Part shown: positions 16,203-23,444 of the stretch, piece after piece
Numbering within the stretch: the stretch's first letter is position 1
Layout: each line of letters opens with the position of its first letter
Source: Bacillota bacterium
Lineage (GTDB): Bacteria; Bacillota; Clostridia; Oscillospirales; Acutalibacteraceae
DNA length: 64,000 bases
Direction of reading: 5' to 3'
NCBI GenBank assembly: GCA_023410445.1
Contig: JAEYPT010000001.1
Location: 310,001-374,000, forward strand
The notes under the pieces: generated by a model
Database searches by the model: none
Told to the model about the DNA's origin: nothing
Seen by the model: only the letters and a program-made list of their open reading frames with translations
Made by a program: the position numbers and the translations under genes

Positions 16203-16236
16203 CGGGCCAGTGAAAAGAAGATCAGATAAAATCTGG
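16203..16236 (+). repeat. Leader repeat, copy 2
   Basis: Exact 20-nt copy of 15128-15147, followed by a related tail containing AGAT/ATCT arms and then ATG at 16237. That ATG opens a 4-codon frame (MKGT) ending in TTGA, which overlaps the TTG start of the next gene. Confidence 0.6.
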
Positions 16237-16247
16237 ATGAAAGGCAC

Positions 16248-16430
16248 TTGAATTCTTTGCAGAATAAAATTGCGTTTCTAATTTTGGGCTTTGCAATTGG
16301 CATTGCAGCTTATCGTATTTTTATGGAATACGTCTGTGGCACAACAAATCTTATAATGTGCGATCTCTGCCAATATCGCTGGAAGAAACTGAAACACAAA
16401 AAAATGCGGGAACTATCCCGCAAGAAATAG
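16248..16430 (+). CDS. Small single-span membrane protein with CxxC
   Basis: 60 aa. One membrane span (AFLILGFAIGIAAYRIF), then a C-x2-C pair in MCDLCQYRWKK and a basic tail. TTG start at 16248 overlapping the stop of a 4-codon leader frame, suggesting coupled re-initiation; TTG 16257 is an alternative. Function unknown. Confidence 0.5.
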   Translation: MNSLQNKIAFLILGFAIGIAAYRIFMEYVCGTTNLIMCDLCQYRWKKLKHKKMRELSRKK

Positions 16431-16450
16431 TCCCGCATTATTTTCCTTTT
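16404..16450 (+). terminator. Terminator overlapping two convergent small genes
   Basis: ATGCGGGAACTA pairs with TAGTCCCGCAT (one mismatch/bulge), followed by TATTTTCCTTTT. It stops rightward transcription from the early genes; the leftward 43-aa gene ends inside it. Confidence 0.65.
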
Positions 16451-16569
16451 GGCGGTTCGGGTTTAGGCGGCGGTGGCGGCGGAGTAGGAATCCGGTATGT
16501 AGGCGCAGGAGCTTTTCGGTCTCCAACAGGTCCACGAGAACCATGAGTCGGTACATGTTTTATATCCAT
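16438..16569 (-). CDS. 43-aa proline-rich peptide, partner of the two-span protein
   Basis: Begins MDIKHVPTHGSRGPVGDRKA and ends in a run of six prolines and PKPEPPKGK. The GGAGGTGATC site is almost consensus, so translation is likely. It lies 15 nt downstream of the two-span membrane gene in the same transcript. No match to a known family that I can name. The short extended peptide next to a membrane protein suggests a bound partner, antitoxin or sensor peptide. Confidence 0.6.
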   Translation of the reverse strand: MDIKHVPTHGSRGPVGDRKAPAPTYRIPTPPPPPPKPEPPKGK

Positions 16570-16584
16570 AAAGATCACCTCCAT

Positions 16585-17073
16585 TTATCCAACGTTGTAA
16601 TGATGCTTGAAATAATTTTTGCACTCAATTTCAGCCATTTTAGCGCACCAAGCATTATGTGGAAAGTATACATCATTCGTATACTGGCTTTCTAAATCGT
16701 CAAATTCCGTTTGATAGCGATATGTTAAATCTGATATTTTGCTTTCGGAAAGCTGATATGTCTTATCCCAGTCATGCGCCATTCTGTTAAACAATTTTGT
16801 TATCTGAGGCACTAAGAATTTTATTGCAGCAATTTGTTGCGAAAACGGAAAAAGCGAATTAAGAACTGCAATCAACTGCATAAATGCAATTATCAGCCCC
16901 CATAGGAACGGTAACACTTTCCAAATGCTCCAGCCAGCAACGCTTCCCAAAGAAAATATTAAACATGTCCCATTAATTAAAGCGTTAAACCGTTTCGCCC
17001 GAATTTGATAATTTTCATAGTATTGCTCATAATGCTTTATTTCAGTAAACAGCGCCCAATATTTATCCCGCAT
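16585..17073 (-). CDS. Two-span membrane protein, SLATT-like
   Basis: 162 aa. An N-terminal helix with YEQYYENY, two adjacent membrane spans (about residues 31-75), and a long C-terminal cytoplasmic helical region ending HNAWCAKMAEIECKNYF. Size and layout resemble SLATT-type two-span effectors known from bacterial anti-phage and nucleotide-signalling systems, but I cannot show homology. It has its own promoter and opposes the surrounding lytic genes, so it is probably expressed in the lysogen together with the proline-rich peptide. Confidence 0.6.
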   Translation of the reverse strand: MRDKYWALFTEIKHYEQYYENYQIRAKRFNALINGTCLIFSLGSVAGWSIWKVLPFLWGLIIAFMQLIAVLNSLFPFSQQIAAIKFLVPQITKLFNRMAHDWDKTYQLSESKISDLTYRYQTEFDDLESQYTNDVYFPHNAWCAKMAEIECKNYFKHHYNVG

Positions 17074-17102
17074 AAAATCACCTGTTTATGCTTTATTTCT
17101 CT

Positions 17103-17131
17103 ATTATAATCTGTATTTCTTAAATTTACAA
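17103..17131 (-). promoter_or_regulatory. Promoter of the two-span protein/proline peptide pair
   Basis: Minus strand TTGTAA (17131-17126), 17-nt spacer, TATAAT (17108-17103). Confidence 0.6.
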
Positions 17132-17151
17132 GATAAAGGAGGGACAAGCCC

Positions 17152-17391
17152 GTGAATGATTATTGCCGTGGCTGCCGGTGCGTGGGATGCCGGAACTGCA
17201 ACGCCCACGGATGTTTATTCTGGCCGGACATGCCCTGCAAAAACTGCATCAGAGGGCAGGACAAGCAGTCAATTCGTGTAATTGGCTGCAAGGGACATTC
17301 CCCGAACCCGGAGCCGCGACATGATGAAAGAAACAGAGCGTCGCCAGATTGCGGCGGAGGATATGGCCCTCGGGGTGAATACTGGTTTTGA
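17152..17391 (+). CDS. Cysteine-rich small phage protein
   Basis: 79 aa, GTG start behind GGAGGG. The first half contains nine cysteines in CRGCRCVGCRNC and CLFW...CKNC patterns, suggesting zinc binding. The end overlaps the next gene by about 70 nt in another frame. Role unknown. Confidence 0.55.
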   Translation: MNDYCRGCRCVGCRNCNAHGCLFWPDMPCKNCIRGQDKQSIRVIGCKGHSPNPEPRHDERNRASPDCGGGYGPRGEYWF

Positions 17392-17659
17392 TTCTATGGC
17401 CGTCGGCCACATTTCGCCGGTATACTCCATGATCGAGCGCCGGAAAAAGCCGAAAGCACCGAAGCCGTACAAAGTGCCGGAATATTGTCTGAAATGCATA
17501 TACCGTCACCCGCTATACACCACAGGGGCGGCAAAAGCCGGAAAACAAAGCCGGGTTTGCTGCTTTTCTGCCGATAGCGCAACGGGAGAGCTTCGCGGAT
17601 GCCCTGCCGGTGAGGGATGCACACGCAGGGTGATAAAGTCCGAACGGCGTACGGCATGA
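17321..17659 (+). CDS. Hypothetical phage protein with Cys clusters
   Basis: 112 aa from the ATG pair at 17321/17324, with GGAG upstream. The N-terminal helix is charged; the C-terminal part has CLKC, RVCCF and GCPAGEGC, probably metal binding. It ends in an ATGA overlap with the next small gene. Confidence 0.55.
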   Translation: MMKETERRQIAAEDMALGVNTGFDSMAVGHISPVYSMIERRKKPKAPKPYKVPEYCLKCIYRHPLYTTGAAKAGKQSRVCCFSADSATGELRGCPAGEGCTRRVIKSERRTA

Positions 17660-17778
17660 ACCGGAGCAATTACAGTACAGCGGCGAGAGACAAGACCATC
17701 GGCGCTCACCTTCCGCAGCCGGGAAATCGCGGAAGGCCGAAAAGTTTGCCGCATTGCGGCGCAGAAGGGGTGAAATAG
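17656..17778 (+). CDS. 40-aa basic phage peptide
   Basis: Begins MNRSNYSTAARDKTIG and is rich in Arg/Lys/Pro/Gly. Translation is coupled to the previous gene by an ATGA overlap. It ends 4 nt before the methyltransferase start. Confidence 0.45.
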   Translation: MNRSNYSTAARDKTIGAHLPQPGNRGRPKSLPHCGAEGVK

Positions 17779-17782
17779 GGCC

Positions 17783-18817
17783 ATGAGGCAATTGACTCAT
17801 TTATCTCTTTTCACCGGGATCGGGGGCCTTGACCTTGCCGGGGAACGGGCGGGATTTACCACAGTCGGGCAGTGCGAATTTGCAGACTTCCAGTACAGCG
17901 TTTTAACAAAGCACTGGCCGGATGTCCCAAAATGGCGCGATATTCGGACATTGACAGGAGAAAATTTTTATGAGCGAACAGGATTGCGAACAGTTGACAT
18001 TATTTCAGGAGGATTCCCGTGCCAGCCGTTCTCCGTCGCGGGAAAGCGGCTCGGAAAAGCAGATGACCGTTATCTCTGGCCGCAAATGCTCCGCGTTATT
18101 GAAGAACTCCGGCCCACTTGGGTTATTGGCGAAAATGTTGCTGGAATCGTCAGTATGGCGGAGCCAATTGGTGAGCCTAAAGTGGAAAGCCGAACAGTTA
18201 GTCGCTGTTCAGGAGAAGACAACTATTGTGGGGTACTGTCACAGCGGGAAAGAATGTTGCTCGACGGTATCTTATCGGACATCGAAAAAGCCGGTTATGA
18301 GGTCCAGCCATTTATTATTCCGGCTTGCGCCGTCGAAGCGCCGCACCAGCGGGAACGAATCTTTATTGTGGGTAGGAACACCGACCGTATTGGATCACAA
18401 GCGGTCGAAAGCTTTTCGGCAAGGCAGAACGCCGAATCCAGGGGAACTTACCATGATGCTTCCAACGCCGACCGCATCAATGGGAATGCACGGCGGACCG
18501 AATCAGCGGGACAGCAACGGCAGGCCGGGCCTGCAGATGGCGGCTATGATGTGGCCTACACCGACCCGAAGGGAATACAAAGGAGCACGAAGTCCAGAAG
18601 CATTGAAAGCAGCAGGGAGAAGCCCAAACAATACTCTTGGGGATGCGGTAATGGCCTCGGATGGTGGTCAGCTGAACCCGACGTGGGTAGAGTGGCTTAT
18701 GGGGTTCCCGATCGGGTGGACCGACTTAAATCATTAGGTAATGCCGTAGTTCCTCACCAGGCGTATCCGATTTTCCGGACAATTGCGGAAATTGAGAGGC
18801 AGGCGTGGAGTGCATGA
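17783..18817 (+). CDS. Phage C5-cytosine DNA methyltransferase
   Basis: 344 aa. Transfers a methyl group from SAM to cytosine C5. Motif I LSLFTGIGGLDLAGE (residues 8-22), catalytic loop GGFPCQPFS with nucleophile Cys80, ENV (117-119), motif VIII HQRERIFIVG and C-terminal motifs IX-X with DRLKSLGNAVVP are all present, so it should be active. The variable target-recognition region lies about 200-310. It probably protects phage DNA or modifies expression. A second 255-codon frame is fully nested in the +1 frame from 17970. Ends with ATGA overlap with the next gene. Confidence 0.95.
   Translation: MRQLTHLSLFTGIGGLDLAGERAGFTTVGQCEFADFQYSVLTKHWPDVPKWRDIRTLTGENFYERTGLRTVDIISGGFPCQPFSVAGKRLGKADDRYLWPQMLRVIEELRPTWVIGENVAGIVSMAEPIGEPKVESRTVSRCSGEDNYCGVLSQRERMLLDGILSDIEKAGYEVQPFIIPACAVEAPHQRERIFIVGRNTDRIGSQAVESFSARQNAESRGTYHDASNADRINGNARRTESAGQQRQAGPADGGYDVAYTDPKGIQRSTKSRSIESSREKPKQYSWGCGNGLGWWSAEPDVGRVAYGVPDRVDRLKSLGNAVVPHQAYPIFRTIAEIERQAWSA
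17970..18737 (+). CDS. Nested +1 frame inside the cytosine methyltransferase gene
   Basis: 255 codons without stop, entirely within the methyltransferase gene. It opens MSEQDCEQLTLFQEDSRAS with its own ATG and an AGGAGA site 9 nt upstream, and ends LNPTWVEWLMGFPIGWTDLN. From memory, proteins with LTLFxEDS...SGRKC...LLPTPT...WLMGFPxGWT patterns are deposited repeatedly in phage and metagenome data next to or as DNA methyltransferases, which suggests a recurrent overprinted frame. Whether it is translated is unknown; it may be only a by-product of constrained codons in the main frame. Confidence 0.4.
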   Translation: MSEQDCEQLTLFQEDSRASRSPSRESGSEKQMTVISGRKCSALLKNSGPLGLLAKMLLESSVWRSQLVSLKWKAEQLVAVQEKTTIVGYCHSGKECCSTVSYRTSKKPVMRSSHLLFRLAPSKRRTSGNESLLWVGTPTVLDHKRSKAFRQGRTPNPGELTMMLPTPTASMGMHGGPNQRDSNGRPGLQMAAMMWPTPTRREYKGARSPEALKAAGRSPNNTLGDAVMASDGGQLNPTWVEWLMGFPIGWTDLNH

Positions 18818-19065
18818 AGCGGCCGAAACTCATGGAATACATAAATCAAGCGTTGGACGATATTCCCGTAAGCAGTGACAGCGGGAACCCCTTGGAAGCG
18901 TGGACGCGCTTTATTGACCGGCTAGACGCGAAGGGCCGCGCCAGTATCGGGGACGACTTGGAGCGGCAGGGACGGAACCGTTATACCGGAAAGGAGGTAA
19001 ACTACAATGCTCAGCGTAATGTTAAGCCTGAGATTGGAATGGGACAGGAAAATCCTGAGTGGTGA
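18814..19065 (+). CDS. Hypothetical phage protein
   Basis: 83 aa beginning MKRPKLMEYINQALDDIPVS. Hydrophilic, no recognised domain. ATG 18814 overlaps the methyltransferase stop (ATGA). The end overlaps the ASCH-like gene by 59 nt. Confidence 0.6.
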   Translation: MKRPKLMEYINQALDDIPVSSDSGNPLEAWTRFIDRLDAKGRASIGDDLERQGRNRYTGKEVNYNAQRNVKPEIGMGQENPEW

Positions 19066-19402
19066 GAAAAAAGCAGACATCCGGAAAAGCATCCCGACCG
19101 GCGCGCCGGGTTATACATGTCCGTTCCGGGTGTTTCTGTATGAGACGAAAGCCCAAAAAGGCGTGGGCGCGGTCGTCGGGGAATGTGTCTGCTACTGTGC
19201 GGATGAAGTACAGGACTATGGCATCGTAACAGAATTCAGCTGCTTGACCGAGTGGCAGCTCGCCCAGTACGCGCGGGGCCGGAAAATCTATGCGTGGTTT
19301 TTAGCCGAGGTTGTCAAGTACGCCGACCCGAAACCGCTTTCCGCCTTTGGGATTGACCGCGCACCGCAAAGCTGGTGCTACGTCGAAAGGTCGGCGGCGT
19401 GA
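19007..19402 (+). CDS. ASCH-like phage protein
   Basis: 131 aa. The opening pattern LRLEWDRKILSGEKKADIRK, followed by PFRVFLYETKAQKGVGAVVG, fits the ASCH beta-barrel family (RNA/nucleoside-modification-related fold) common in phage early regions. ATG 19007 behind AAAGGAGGT. Ends ATGA-coupled to the next gene. Confidence 0.65.
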   Translation: MLSVMLSLRLEWDRKILSGEKKADIRKSIPTGAPGYTCPFRVFLYETKAQKGVGAVVGECVCYCADEVQDYGIVTEFSCLTEWQLAQYARGRKIYAWFLAEVVKYADPKPLSAFGIDRAPQSWCYVERSAA

Positions 19403-19659
19403 TGGAAATTTCAGAGCTTGCACAGAAGATCATAGCGAAAACGGCCGGTGCTGACCGTAAGATAATCGGCTATTACCTGCTCAATATCAATCATCCCGTG
19501 ATCCGGGAGCTGAAGAGCCGCTACTGTCAGGCAGCCAAGATCAGCCCGAGCGACCCCATGTCCGATCAGGAGCGGATTGCATTTGAACTTTGGGTAATTC
19601 AGCCTTCGGCCCGGAAAATGATTGAAGAAATTATAGAAAGGGGGCCTGAAAATGGTTGA
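19402..19659 (+). CDS. Hypothetical phage protein
   Basis: 85 aa helical hydrophilic protein starting MEISELAQKIIAKTAGADRK. Translationally coupled on both sides (overlap of stop TGA with ATG at 19402, and of its end with the next ATG at 19652). No domain recognised. Confidence 0.6.
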   Translation: MEISELAQKIIAKTAGADRKIIGYYLLNINHPVIRELKSRYCQAAKISPSDPMSDQERIAFELWVIQPSARKMIEEIIERGPENG

Positions 19660-20137
19660 CAGTAACAGCAAGGACATCGTGGCCCTGAGAAAGCGCACGG
19701 ACAAGCTGTTCCTTGGCCTGCTCCATGTCGGCGGATACATTAAGGAAAGCGTCACGGAAACCACCAATGAGCTTTGGCTTTCCAACGGCATCGCCGCCGT
19801 CCTGTACGACGCGGACGACATAAATCTTTCCGAGGATAAAATGCAGAAAGTGGAAGCGCTGAACTCCTTCGCTGATTGTGGCCGCATGTGCGTAAACAAG
19901 CCGGAGGCCCATATCAAATACTACAAGCCTTCCGGGGATCGCCTGGGAGCGGTGCTGGAAGACAAGTCCGGAACGCGCCTGATGATCAACAACGATTATG
20001 TCAAGCTTTTCGGAGACAAATTCGTGTACAAGCTTTATGATCCGCTAAAAGAGGACGTCCTCCAGACGTCGGTGGTCTTTGTCTATTACTTTGACGATTT
20101 GGTCGGGTTTATCCTGCCCATAGAAAGCAAGCAATAA
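19652..20137 (+). CDS. Hypothetical phage protein
   Basis: 161 aa beginning MVDSNSKDIVALRKRTDKLF, a soluble alpha/beta-looking protein without a domain I recognise. AAGGGGGCC precedes ATG 19652. Last gene before the hairpins and the replication initiator. Confidence 0.65.
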   Translation: MVDSNSKDIVALRKRTDKLFLGLLHVGGYIKESVTETTNELWLSNGIAAVLYDADDINLSEDKMQKVEALNSFADCGRMCVNKPEAHIKYYKPSGDRLGAVLEDKSGTRLMINNDYVKLFGDKFVYKLYDPLKEDVLQTSVVFVYYFDDLVGFILPIESKQ

Positions 20138-20153
20138 ATCCGGACAGCAAAAA

Positions 20154-20180
20154 GGCGGCTTGCCCGTGAAGCAAGCCGCC
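20154..20180. terminator. GC-rich stem-loop before the Rep region
   Basis: Perfect 10-bp stem GGCGGCTTGC / GCAAGCCGCC with a 7-nt loop. The A5 tract on its left would be a U-tract only on the minus strand, so it may be a structural or origin element rather than a rightward terminator. Confidence 0.5.
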
Positions 20181-20193
20181 AATTCTGAAAAAT

Positions 20194-20246
20194 GTGCCGC
20201 GCCGTGATAATTTCTACAATGAATATTATATCACGATACGGCGCAC
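20194..20246. promoter_or_regulatory. Imperfect inverted repeat, candidate replication origin
   Basis: Left arm GTGCCGCGCCGTGATA (20194-20209) and right arm TATCACGATACGGCGCAC (20229-20246) form an imperfect stem-loop 115 nt before a HUH-type initiator gene. Rolling-circle origins commonly show such a structure next to rep. Confidence 0.4.
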
Positions 20247-20260
20247 GGAGTCAATAAAAA

Positions 20261-20371
20261 ATGCGTCTGATTGCGGCGCATGTCGGGCTTGTAATGGGTA
20301 TTATCGTTGGGAGGAAAAGCAGAGCGGCACCCATTCAGCGCCCGAGACGGGGGAAAAAAGATGCCGTATGA
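20261..20371 (+). CDS. Small peptide upstream of rep
   Basis: 36 aa beginning MRLIAAHVGLVMGIIVGRKS, with GGAG 10 nt upstream and an end overlapping the rep start. Hydrophobic first half, basic second half. Weakly supported. Confidence 0.3.
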   Translation: MRLIAAHVGLVMGIIVGRKSRAAPIQRPRRGKKDAV

Positions 20372-21275
20372 CAGTTATGACTATGCAGCCGTTTATACAG
20401 AGGATTTACAGGAAGAAAGCGAACTGGTAGAGCAGGATACAAAATGCCTATATAGAACAAAGTCGACACAAGCCGGAGAAATGATGGAAATAGGTGTTTA
20501 CACTTCTTTCACGAACCGGAAAGACTTTATTCGGGCAAAGAAGTGCAAGCCAAGCAGAAAAGAGCAGCAGAATCTTAATGAGCAGAACGCGCGGAAAAAG
20601 GTAATTCGCAAAATCAACGCCAATTTTACCACGAACGACCTATGGGGTACGTTCGGATGGGACAATGACCGGCAGCCGGAGAGCATGGAAGCAGCTTACC
20701 GAATATGCGACAACTGGATCAACCGAGTAAACTACCACGGTCGGAAAGCGGGCCTACCTCTCCTAAAATACATATACACCATTGAGGAAACTGAAGGAAA
20801 CCCGGATAAAGGCGAACCGCCAATAAAGTACCATATGCACATTGCTATGGATGGCCTGCACAACCGGGATGTTTTAGAAAGCCTATGGGAAGGCGGAGAA
20901 TATCCGCAAACGCGCCGTCTGAAGGTAAGAGATTTCGGCGGCCTTACCGGGATAGCGACATACATAGCAAAAAATCCGGACGGAAAGAAGCGATGGCGGC
21001 AAAGTCGGGGCCTGAAACAGTGGACGCATAAACCGTCGTTCAGTTACAGCCGGTTCACGAAGGCAAAAGTCAAAAAAATTGTTGAAATGATCCGGAACAG
21101 CGAAAGCCTAAAGCCGATATTTGAACGCGCATATCCAGGATATGTCTACCGGGACGAATACCCATGTGAAGTAAAATACAACAAGTATATTGATGGATAT
21201 TACCTGTATTGCAGAATGTATAAAAAGCACTTTGCAGAACAGCGGGAAACCACGGAAAGGAGGCAGAAAAAATAG
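20361..21275 (+). CDS. HUH-type replication initiator-like protein
   Basis: 304 aa. A His-hydrophobic-His motif is visible in KYHMHIAMDG (His158, His160) and a downstream tyrosine motif TYIAKN (Tyr201, Lys204), matching the HUH endonuclease order of rolling-circle Rep proteins; WGTFGWDN near 95-102 may be motif 1. Such enzymes nick one strand and stay covalently attached through Tyr. The start at 20361 has a GGGGG-AA site. Ends overlapping the next methyltransferase start. It lies next to ParA/ParB and hairpins, which would suit an element that also replicates as a circle. Confidence 0.75.
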   Translation: MPYDSYDYAAVYTEDLQEESELVEQDTKCLYRTKSTQAGEMMEIGVYTSFTNRKDFIRAKKCKPSRKEQQNLNEQNARKKVIRKINANFTTNDLWGTFGWDNDRQPESMEAAYRICDNWINRVNYHGRKAGLPLLKYIYTIEETEGNPDKGEPPIKYHMHIAMDGLHNRDVLESLWEGGEYPQTRRLKVRDFGGLTGIATYIAKNPDGKKRWRQSRGLKQWTHKPSFSYSRFTKAKVKKIVEMIRNSESLKPIFERAYPGYVYRDEYPCEVKYNKYIDGYYLYCRMYKKHFAEQRETTERRQKK

Positions 21276-22038
21276 TGCTTGAACTGAATCACTTTTATAA
21301 CATGGACTGCATGGAAGGGATGCGGCAGTTTCCGGACAAATATTTCGACTTGGCAATTCCAGACCCGCCTTATGGCATCAATGCTGCAAATATGCGGATG
21401 GGAACAAACATGGACCGCCACGACGGGCAGGGAAATGGAACATCCACAGCGGAACGGATGAGAAAAGGCAGGCTGAATTCCGGAGGCGGAAAGCTGAAAA
21501 ACCGGGCTTTGCAAAATATGAACTGCGATTGGGACTTTAGTGCTCCGGATGCGGCATATTTCAAAGAACTGTTCCGGGTATCGAAAAATCAAATTATTTG
21601 GGGCGGAAACTATTTCGACTTGCCGCCGACGCGCGGAATCATTTGCTGGGATAAGCTTCAGCCGTGGGAGAATTTTTCACAGGTCGAATTAGCCTGGACG
21701 TCATTTGACCGACCGGCCTCAATATTCAGGTATTCAACAACCGGGGAGCAAATGCGGAAAAGAAGATCCACCCGACGCAAAAGCCAATAGCTCTCTATAC
21801 TTGGATTTTACAGCATTACGCCAAACCCGGAGATAAAATCCTTGATACCCACGTCGGAAGTGCGTCCAGCCTGATAGCCTTTTACAAGGCCGGTTTTGAT
21901 TATGTCGGTTTTGAAATCGACAAGGCGTATTATGCGCTTGCTTCGGAGCGCCTCGGGGCCGTCATAAATCAGCAGTCATTTTTCTCCATGAATTTGGACG
22001 TTGACCATATACCAGGGCAGGAATCATTTGAAATTTGA
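21275..22038 (+). pseudogene. DNA methyltransferase (N6-adenine/N4-cytosine), frameshifted
   Basis: Beta-class order: catalytic DPPY first (Asp30-Tyr33 in IPDPPYGI), SAM motif later. The first frame (GTG 21275) stops at 21790 after RRKSQ. The missing part continues in the -1 frame: IHPTQKPIALYTWIL, then LDTHVGSASSLIAFYKAGFD and VGFEIDKAYY to a stop at 22038. The switch lies about 21740-21765 where one base appears lost; no classic slippery heptamer is present. It is therefore a disrupted gene or a sequencing error. Together the two parts give the normal length of about 254 aa. Confidence 0.8.
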
Positions 22039-22052
22039 AAGGAGATCGGGAA

Positions 22053-22370
22053 TTGAAAGAGGTTAAAACGGTATACATAGCCGGGAAAATCACAGGCGAT
22101 CCGAATTATCGGAAAAAGTTCGAACGCGCACAGCGGAAACTTGAAGAGGCAGGATTTACCGTATTGTCTCCGGCCACGCTGCCGGATGGCGTATTTTCCT
22201 ATGATACTTACATGCGGCTTTCGTCTGAAAAGCTGGACGCATCCGACGCCGTGTACTTCCTGCCGGACTGGAAGGACAGCAGGGGCGCAATGTTTGAGTT
22301 TGGCCGCGCTGTGGCGCTCGGAAAGCAGATTATCAACGGAATTGACGTGATCGAGGAGGCCAGCGAATGA
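22053..22370 (+). CDS. DUF4406 family protein (nucleoside deoxyribosyltransferase-like)
   Basis: 105 aa. KTVYIAGKITGDPNYRKKFE, then LSPATLPDGVFSYDTYMR and DAVYFLPDWKDSRGAMFEFG, are typical of the DUF4406/YtoQ-like Rossmann fold found in phages. TTG start with GGAG at 8 nt. Likely nucleotide-related, but the reaction is unknown. ATGA overlap with the next gene. Confidence 0.85.
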   Translation: MKEVKTVYIAGKITGDPNYRKKFERAQRKLEEAGFTVLSPATLPDGVFSYDTYMRLSSEKLDASDAVYFLPDWKDSRGAMFEFGRAVALGKQIINGIDVIEEASE

Positions 22371-22759
22371 GCGCGCCGGTCCGCGCACCACATCAGAGCG
22401 AGAGCGTTGCGCAAATATGCCTTTTCCGTTGGGCTGCTTTCATGCAGGGCCGGTTTCCAGAGTTGGAATTGATGTATCACGTCCCGAATGAGGGCAAGCG
22501 GTCCGTCAGCGCAGGGGCGCGGATGAAACGGGAAGGGCTGAAACCGGGAGTGCCGGACATTTGCCTTCCTGTTCCGCACAGCGGTTTCCACGGGCTTTAT
22601 GTTGAAATGAAGGTGGGCAGCAATACGCCGACAGACAATCAAAAGAAGTGGTTAGCAGCCTTGAAAAAGCAGGGATATGCTACAGCGGTTTGCTACGGTT
22701 GGGAAGCTGCTTCGAAGGTGATTCTGCAATATTTGGGAGGAACCGGCAATGAAGAGTAA
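22367..22759 (+). CDS. VRR-NUC domain nuclease
   Basis: 130 aa. HVPNEGKRS, GLKPGVPDICLPVPHSGF and YVEMKVGSNTPTDNQKKWL carry the PD-(D/E)xK-type active site (Asp, Glu-x-Lys) of VRR-NUC enzymes, which are compact phage nucleases probably resolving branched DNA. Length is normal for stand-alone members. Confidence 0.9.
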   Translation: MSAPVRAPHQSESVAQICLFRWAAFMQGRFPELELMYHVPNEGKRSVSAGARMKREGLKPGVPDICLPVPHSGFHGLYVEMKVGSNTPTDNQKKWLAALKKQGYATAVCYGWEAASKVILQYLGGTGNEE

Positions 22760-22862
22760 GCAGCGCCATTCTGGCGGATCGTACCGCCGAGCGAAAGCCA
22801 TGATTTCTTATCACGCAAAGGCCGGGAAAGACCGGCAGAAAGCGAGGAAAAAACATGGATAG
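22749..22862 (+). CDS. 37-aa basic phage peptide
   Basis: Begins MKSKQRHSGGSYRRAKAM and is very basic throughout. GGAGG precedes ATG 22749; it overlaps the nuclease end and the start of the DUF551 gene. Possibly nucleic-acid binding. Confidence 0.5.
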   Translation: MKSKQRHSGGSYRRAKAMISYHAKAGKDRQKARKKHG

Positions 22863-23277
22863 ATTAACTGATAGGTTTAAGGGTGTTGGCATGGATGAAC
22901 CCGAAATAATGCACAACGGACATAGATGGGGACCTGCGTTTTTCCCGGGAGACGGATACAAAGAATATGATGCTATTCTTGACCGCCTTGCCGCTTACGA
23001 AGATACTGGCCTTGAGCCCGATGAAATCCAGCATTGGATTCCAGTAAGTGAGGGATTACCAAAGAATACCGTTATTGGATGCGATAAGTGGGGGAACGTT
23101 GAACCCGTGCTATATATTGCTCCAATAAAGAAGTGGAAGATTATGCCGAACGCCAGTGTCACAATGGAAGTTACTCATTGGATGCCTTTGCCGAAACCGC
23201 CCAAAGCCACCGAAATAACGATCAAGTCCCGCGAAAAGGCCAGCAAGGCAAAGAATGAACAGGGGGCGGGAGCATGA
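22855..23277 (+). CDS. DUF551-type phage protein
   Basis: 140 aa. The IQHWIPVSEGLPKNTVIG ... VTHWMPLPKPPK pattern is diagnostic of DUF551, with an N-terminal DRLAAYEDTGLEPDEI segment seen in many Firmicute phages. Function unknown. ATGA overlap with the next gene. Confidence 0.88.
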   Translation: MDRLTDRFKGVGMDEPEIMHNGHRWGPAFFPGDGYKEYDAILDRLAAYEDTGLEPDEIQHWIPVSEGLPKNTVIGCDKWGNVEPVLYIAPIKKWKIMPNASVTMEVTHWMPLPKPPKATEITIKSREKASKAKNEQGAGA

Positions 23278-23444
23278 GTTGCAGATGTGCGCATTATGAT
23301 GAAGATTCAGGCCGGTATGATTGCGACGTGTCCGGCGATCAGTGCATGTTTTTATTTCCTAGCGCAAAACGGTGCGCTGAAATGTACGGTGAAGGGCCGG
23401 ACGCGCCGGTTAATCAGGATGAACAGGAGGACAGTGAACCATGA
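23274..23444 (+). CDS. Small cysteine-containing phage protein
   Basis: 56 aa beginning MSCRCAHYDEDSGRYDCDVS. Five cysteines suggest metal binding; the C-terminus is acidic. GGGCGGGAG ribosome site; coupled by ATGA to parA. Confidence 0.6.
   Translation: MSCRCAHYDEDSGRYDCDVSGDQCMFLFPSAKRCAEMYGEGPDAPVNQDEQEDSEP

Noticed and set aside
20194..20430. 78-codon frame before rep, starting within the inverted repeat
   Set aside because: No ribosome site, and it conflicts with the better-supported rep start and the hairpin.
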